Shown: positions 62,822 to 64,000 of the stretch, piece after piece | How positions within the stretch are numbered: position 1 is the first letter of the stretch | How the letters are laid out: each line of letters starts with the position of its first letter | Assembly (NCBI GenBank): GCA_964509335.1 | Contig: CAZDXB010000008.1 | Coordinates: forward strand, 76,583 to 140,582 | DNA from: CAZDXB01 sp964509335 | GTDB taxonomy: Bacteria; Bacteroidota; Ignavibacteria; Kapaibacteriales; UBA2268 | Length of the DNA stretch: 64,000 bases | Direction of reading: 5' to 3' | Made by a program: the position numbers and the translations under genes | Notes under the pieces: generated by a model | Databases searched by the model: none | What the model saw: only the letters and a program-made list of their open reading frames with translations | What the model was told of the DNA's origin: nothing

Positions 62822-63256
62822 CTACTTAATTATCATCATTTTCTTGCTCTTAACTGTTTCACCTTTAATTTGTATTCCGTAAATATATGCTCCTGTTTCG
62901 AAATCTTTAGCAGATACGCTAATAGTATTTTCAATCCCCGGCTTCAAGTCGTATTCCTTTATTTCCTTTAATCCCGTTCCGTCGGTTATCACTAACTTAA
63001 TGTTTTTGCCGTATTTTTCGGGGACGGCACACTTTATTTCTGTTACTCCGTCGAAAGGATTCGGTATATTTTGCTCTAACTTAATATCCTTGTAGCAGTC
63101 GATAATATTGCTGTTCGTGTTCGTCATTTTATCTATTTTTTCCTCAAGTATTTCGAGCCGCAATTTTAACTCGGTATTCTCTTTTCTTAGCTCGTTTACT
63201 TCTCTGTTTAACTTTTCTTTCTTATCGTAGTAAGCGGCGAATACTTCTTTTGAACG
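62822..63256 (-). pseudogene. C-terminal fragment of a T9SS protein with coiled coil
   Basis: An open frame of about 144 codons starts right after a TAG and has no ATG; the only possible start is TTG 63161-63163. The first part (EKLNREVNELRKENTELK) is a coiled coil; the rest is a sorting domain (LEQNIPNPFDGVTEIKCAV to KSKKMMIIK). Such a coil before the tail is usual in tail-fibre-like or S74-type surface proteins, so this looks like the remaining end of one. Expression is possible but unproven. Confidence 0.72.
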
Positions 63257-63636
63257 CTAATCTGTTAGGTATAAAACAAATATATAGCGAAACGTTTCAT
63301 TTTCTTTTCCTGTTTGTTATTGATACAGAACAAATATATATTTTGGTTTTCATTTCGCCACGCCTTATTTATAATTACTATAAGAAATAATATATAGAAT
63401 ACCAAATACTTTTTGATATTTTTCAAAAATATTCGCGTCTTATTAATACAAAAGCCTTTACTCTTGCGCCAATAAGAGCTGTATAAATTTTTCTTCAAAG
63501 AACGTTTATTCGTTTTTTGTATCTTCTTCTATTGTATAGACAACCTAAAGTCCAAAACGTTTCACTTTGGACGAAAAAAATTGAAAATTTTTGCGCGAAC
63601 GTTTTTCGCCAGAGCTGACGCCCGCCCCGCGGCTTC

Positions 63637-63674
63637 CGCCGACGGCTAAAGCCGGTCGGTTTCAGATAGAATCG
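63637..63674 (+). repeat. Dispersed 38-bp repeat, copy 2
   Basis: Matches 28089-28126 at 37 of 38 bases, same orientation. CCGACGGC-TAAA-GCCGGTCGG folds with one bulged G. Confidence 0.85.
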
Positions 63675-63706
63675 ATAGTGAAGAAGCCCCAGTCTTTTAC
63701 GTATAG

Positions 63707-63773
63707 ATATTGATATTCACCCCTCTCTAACTCTCCCCGAAATCGGGGAGAGAACTAATAGGTTAATGTAAAC
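63707..63773 (+). repeat. 67-bp direct repeat, copy 1
   Basis: Matches 63934-64000 at 66 of 67 bases. It contains the hairpin TCTCCCCG-AAAT-CGGGGAGA. Confidence 0.9.
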
Positions 63774-63796
63774 CTTTAAATAATAATTGTCTAGTC

Positions 63797-63818
63797 CCCT
63801 CTCCGCTTGCGGAGAGGG
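63797..63818. repeat. 10-bp-stem GC hairpin
   Basis: CCCTCTCCGC and GCGGAGAGGG pair perfectly around TT. It lies between the two 67-bp repeats. Confidence 0.75.
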
Positions 63819-63871
63819 ATAGGGCGAGGTGGACGCCGCCGCGGGAGCGGTCGGAACGAGTATTAAGATAA

Positions 63872-63896
63872 GAGCAGACGAGGGCGTCCGCTCTAC
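63872..63896 (+). repeat. Dispersed 25-bp hairpin repeat, copy C
   Basis: Identical over 25 bases to copy A at 27956-27980, same orientation. Outside genes. The outer stem is one pair longer here (AGAGC/GCTCT). Confidence 0.85.
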
Positions 63897-63933
63897 TGTT
63901 TTAAATTGGCTATTCTCGTCGCTTTGCGTCAAT

Positions 63934-64000
63934 ATATTGATATTTACCCCTCTCTAACTCTCCCCGAAATCGGGGAGAGAACTAATAGGTTAATGTAAAC
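63934..64000 (+). repeat. 67-bp direct repeat, copy 2, reaching window end
   Basis: Second copy of the unit at 63707. It runs into the last base, so the true unit may be longer. Confidence 0.85.

Larger units (their letters stand above)
63257..64000. other. Repeat-rich terminal region without supported genes
   Basis: 744 bases. The first 270 are AT-rich; one frame on the minus strand (63265-63498) has no family, no ribosome site and is not supported. A GTCCAAA/TTTGGAC hairpin lies near 63550. From 63637 on it is a collection of repeats, listed separately. Confidence 0.7.

Noticed and set aside
63265..63498. 77-residue minus-strand ORF
   Set aside because: Lies in AT-rich DNA with no ribosome site and no family; its hydrophobic run is expected from base composition.
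1..64000. tRNA, rRNA and CRISPR arrays
   Set aside because: I looked for T-loop words, 16S/23S landmarks and evenly spaced repeats outside genes and found none. A small RNA could still be missed.

Overview
The window reads as chromosomal DNA of a flagellated, Gram-negative bacterium of the Bacteroidota/Chlorobiota/Ignavibacteriota (FCB) assemblage. The pointers are C-terminal sorting tails of the type IX secretion system (T9SS), a Bat (aerotolerance-type) operon, many short lipoproteins and a complete-looking flagellar operon. Flagella together with T9SS tails fit Ignavibacteria/Kapabacteria-like lineages better than classical Bacteroidia. That placement is inference from gene content; no rRNA or tRNA gene is visible.

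Layout. 1-10.1 kb: a minus-strand flagellar operon, flgB-flgC-orf92-fliE-fliF-fliG-fliH-fliI-fliJ-motE-like-fliK-flgD (flgD cut by the window edge). 10.3-13.4 kb: minus-strand lipoprotein, DUF1460 amidase-like protein and MFS carrier. 13.5-20.6 kb: plus-strand radical SAM protein, sirtuin, murD-ftsW, a lipoprotein and a large P-loop ATPase. 20.7-25.6 kb: minus-strand membrane protein, aspartokinase, Dabb protein, lipoprotein, alpha/beta hydrolase, FetB-type permease and Rrf2 regulator. 25.7-27.8 kb: divergent cupin, DUF438-hemerythrin-PAS and DUF1858/DUF2249 genes, a likely nitrosative or Fe-S stress module with a Crp/Fnr-like palindrome in the shared promoter. 27.8-28.3 kb: repeat-rich spacer. 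28.3-32.2 kb: membrane glycosyltransferase, GT2, and a thioredoxin-fold lipoprotein that has lost its CxxC. 32.2-36.8 kb: a membrane-anchored reductive-dehalogenase-like Fe-S protein divergent from a five-haem cytochrome, a small beta-barrel and a one-haem beta-barrel protein, probably an electron-transfer locus. 36.9-38.6 kb: PEGA lipoprotein and an exported YidD fusion. 38.8-45.5 kb: minus-strand T9SS beta-helix protein, glutaminyl cyclase, YfhO-like protein and Rho. 46.1-54.1 kb: ftsL, a TauE-type exporter, ftsI and a Bat operon. 54.2-57.6 kb: PPC-domain lipoprotein and an AT-rich restriction-modification pair. 57.9-61.3 kb: sodium symporter and OmpA protein. 61.4-64 kb: decaying T9SS genes and a repeat-rich end.

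The division genes usually found together (murD/ftsW and ftsL/ftsI) are split over 30 kb. A structured repeat is the clearest unexplained signal. One 25-bp hairpin occurs at 28.0 and 63.9 kb, and again at 50.7 kb inside the signal-peptide codons of a Bat-operon gene, where two stem base pairs have changed on both sides. Removing 60 nt there restores an ordinary signal peptide. The most interesting gene set is the 32.2-36.8 kb electron-transfer locus. No CRISPR array, phage or transposase gene was seen.
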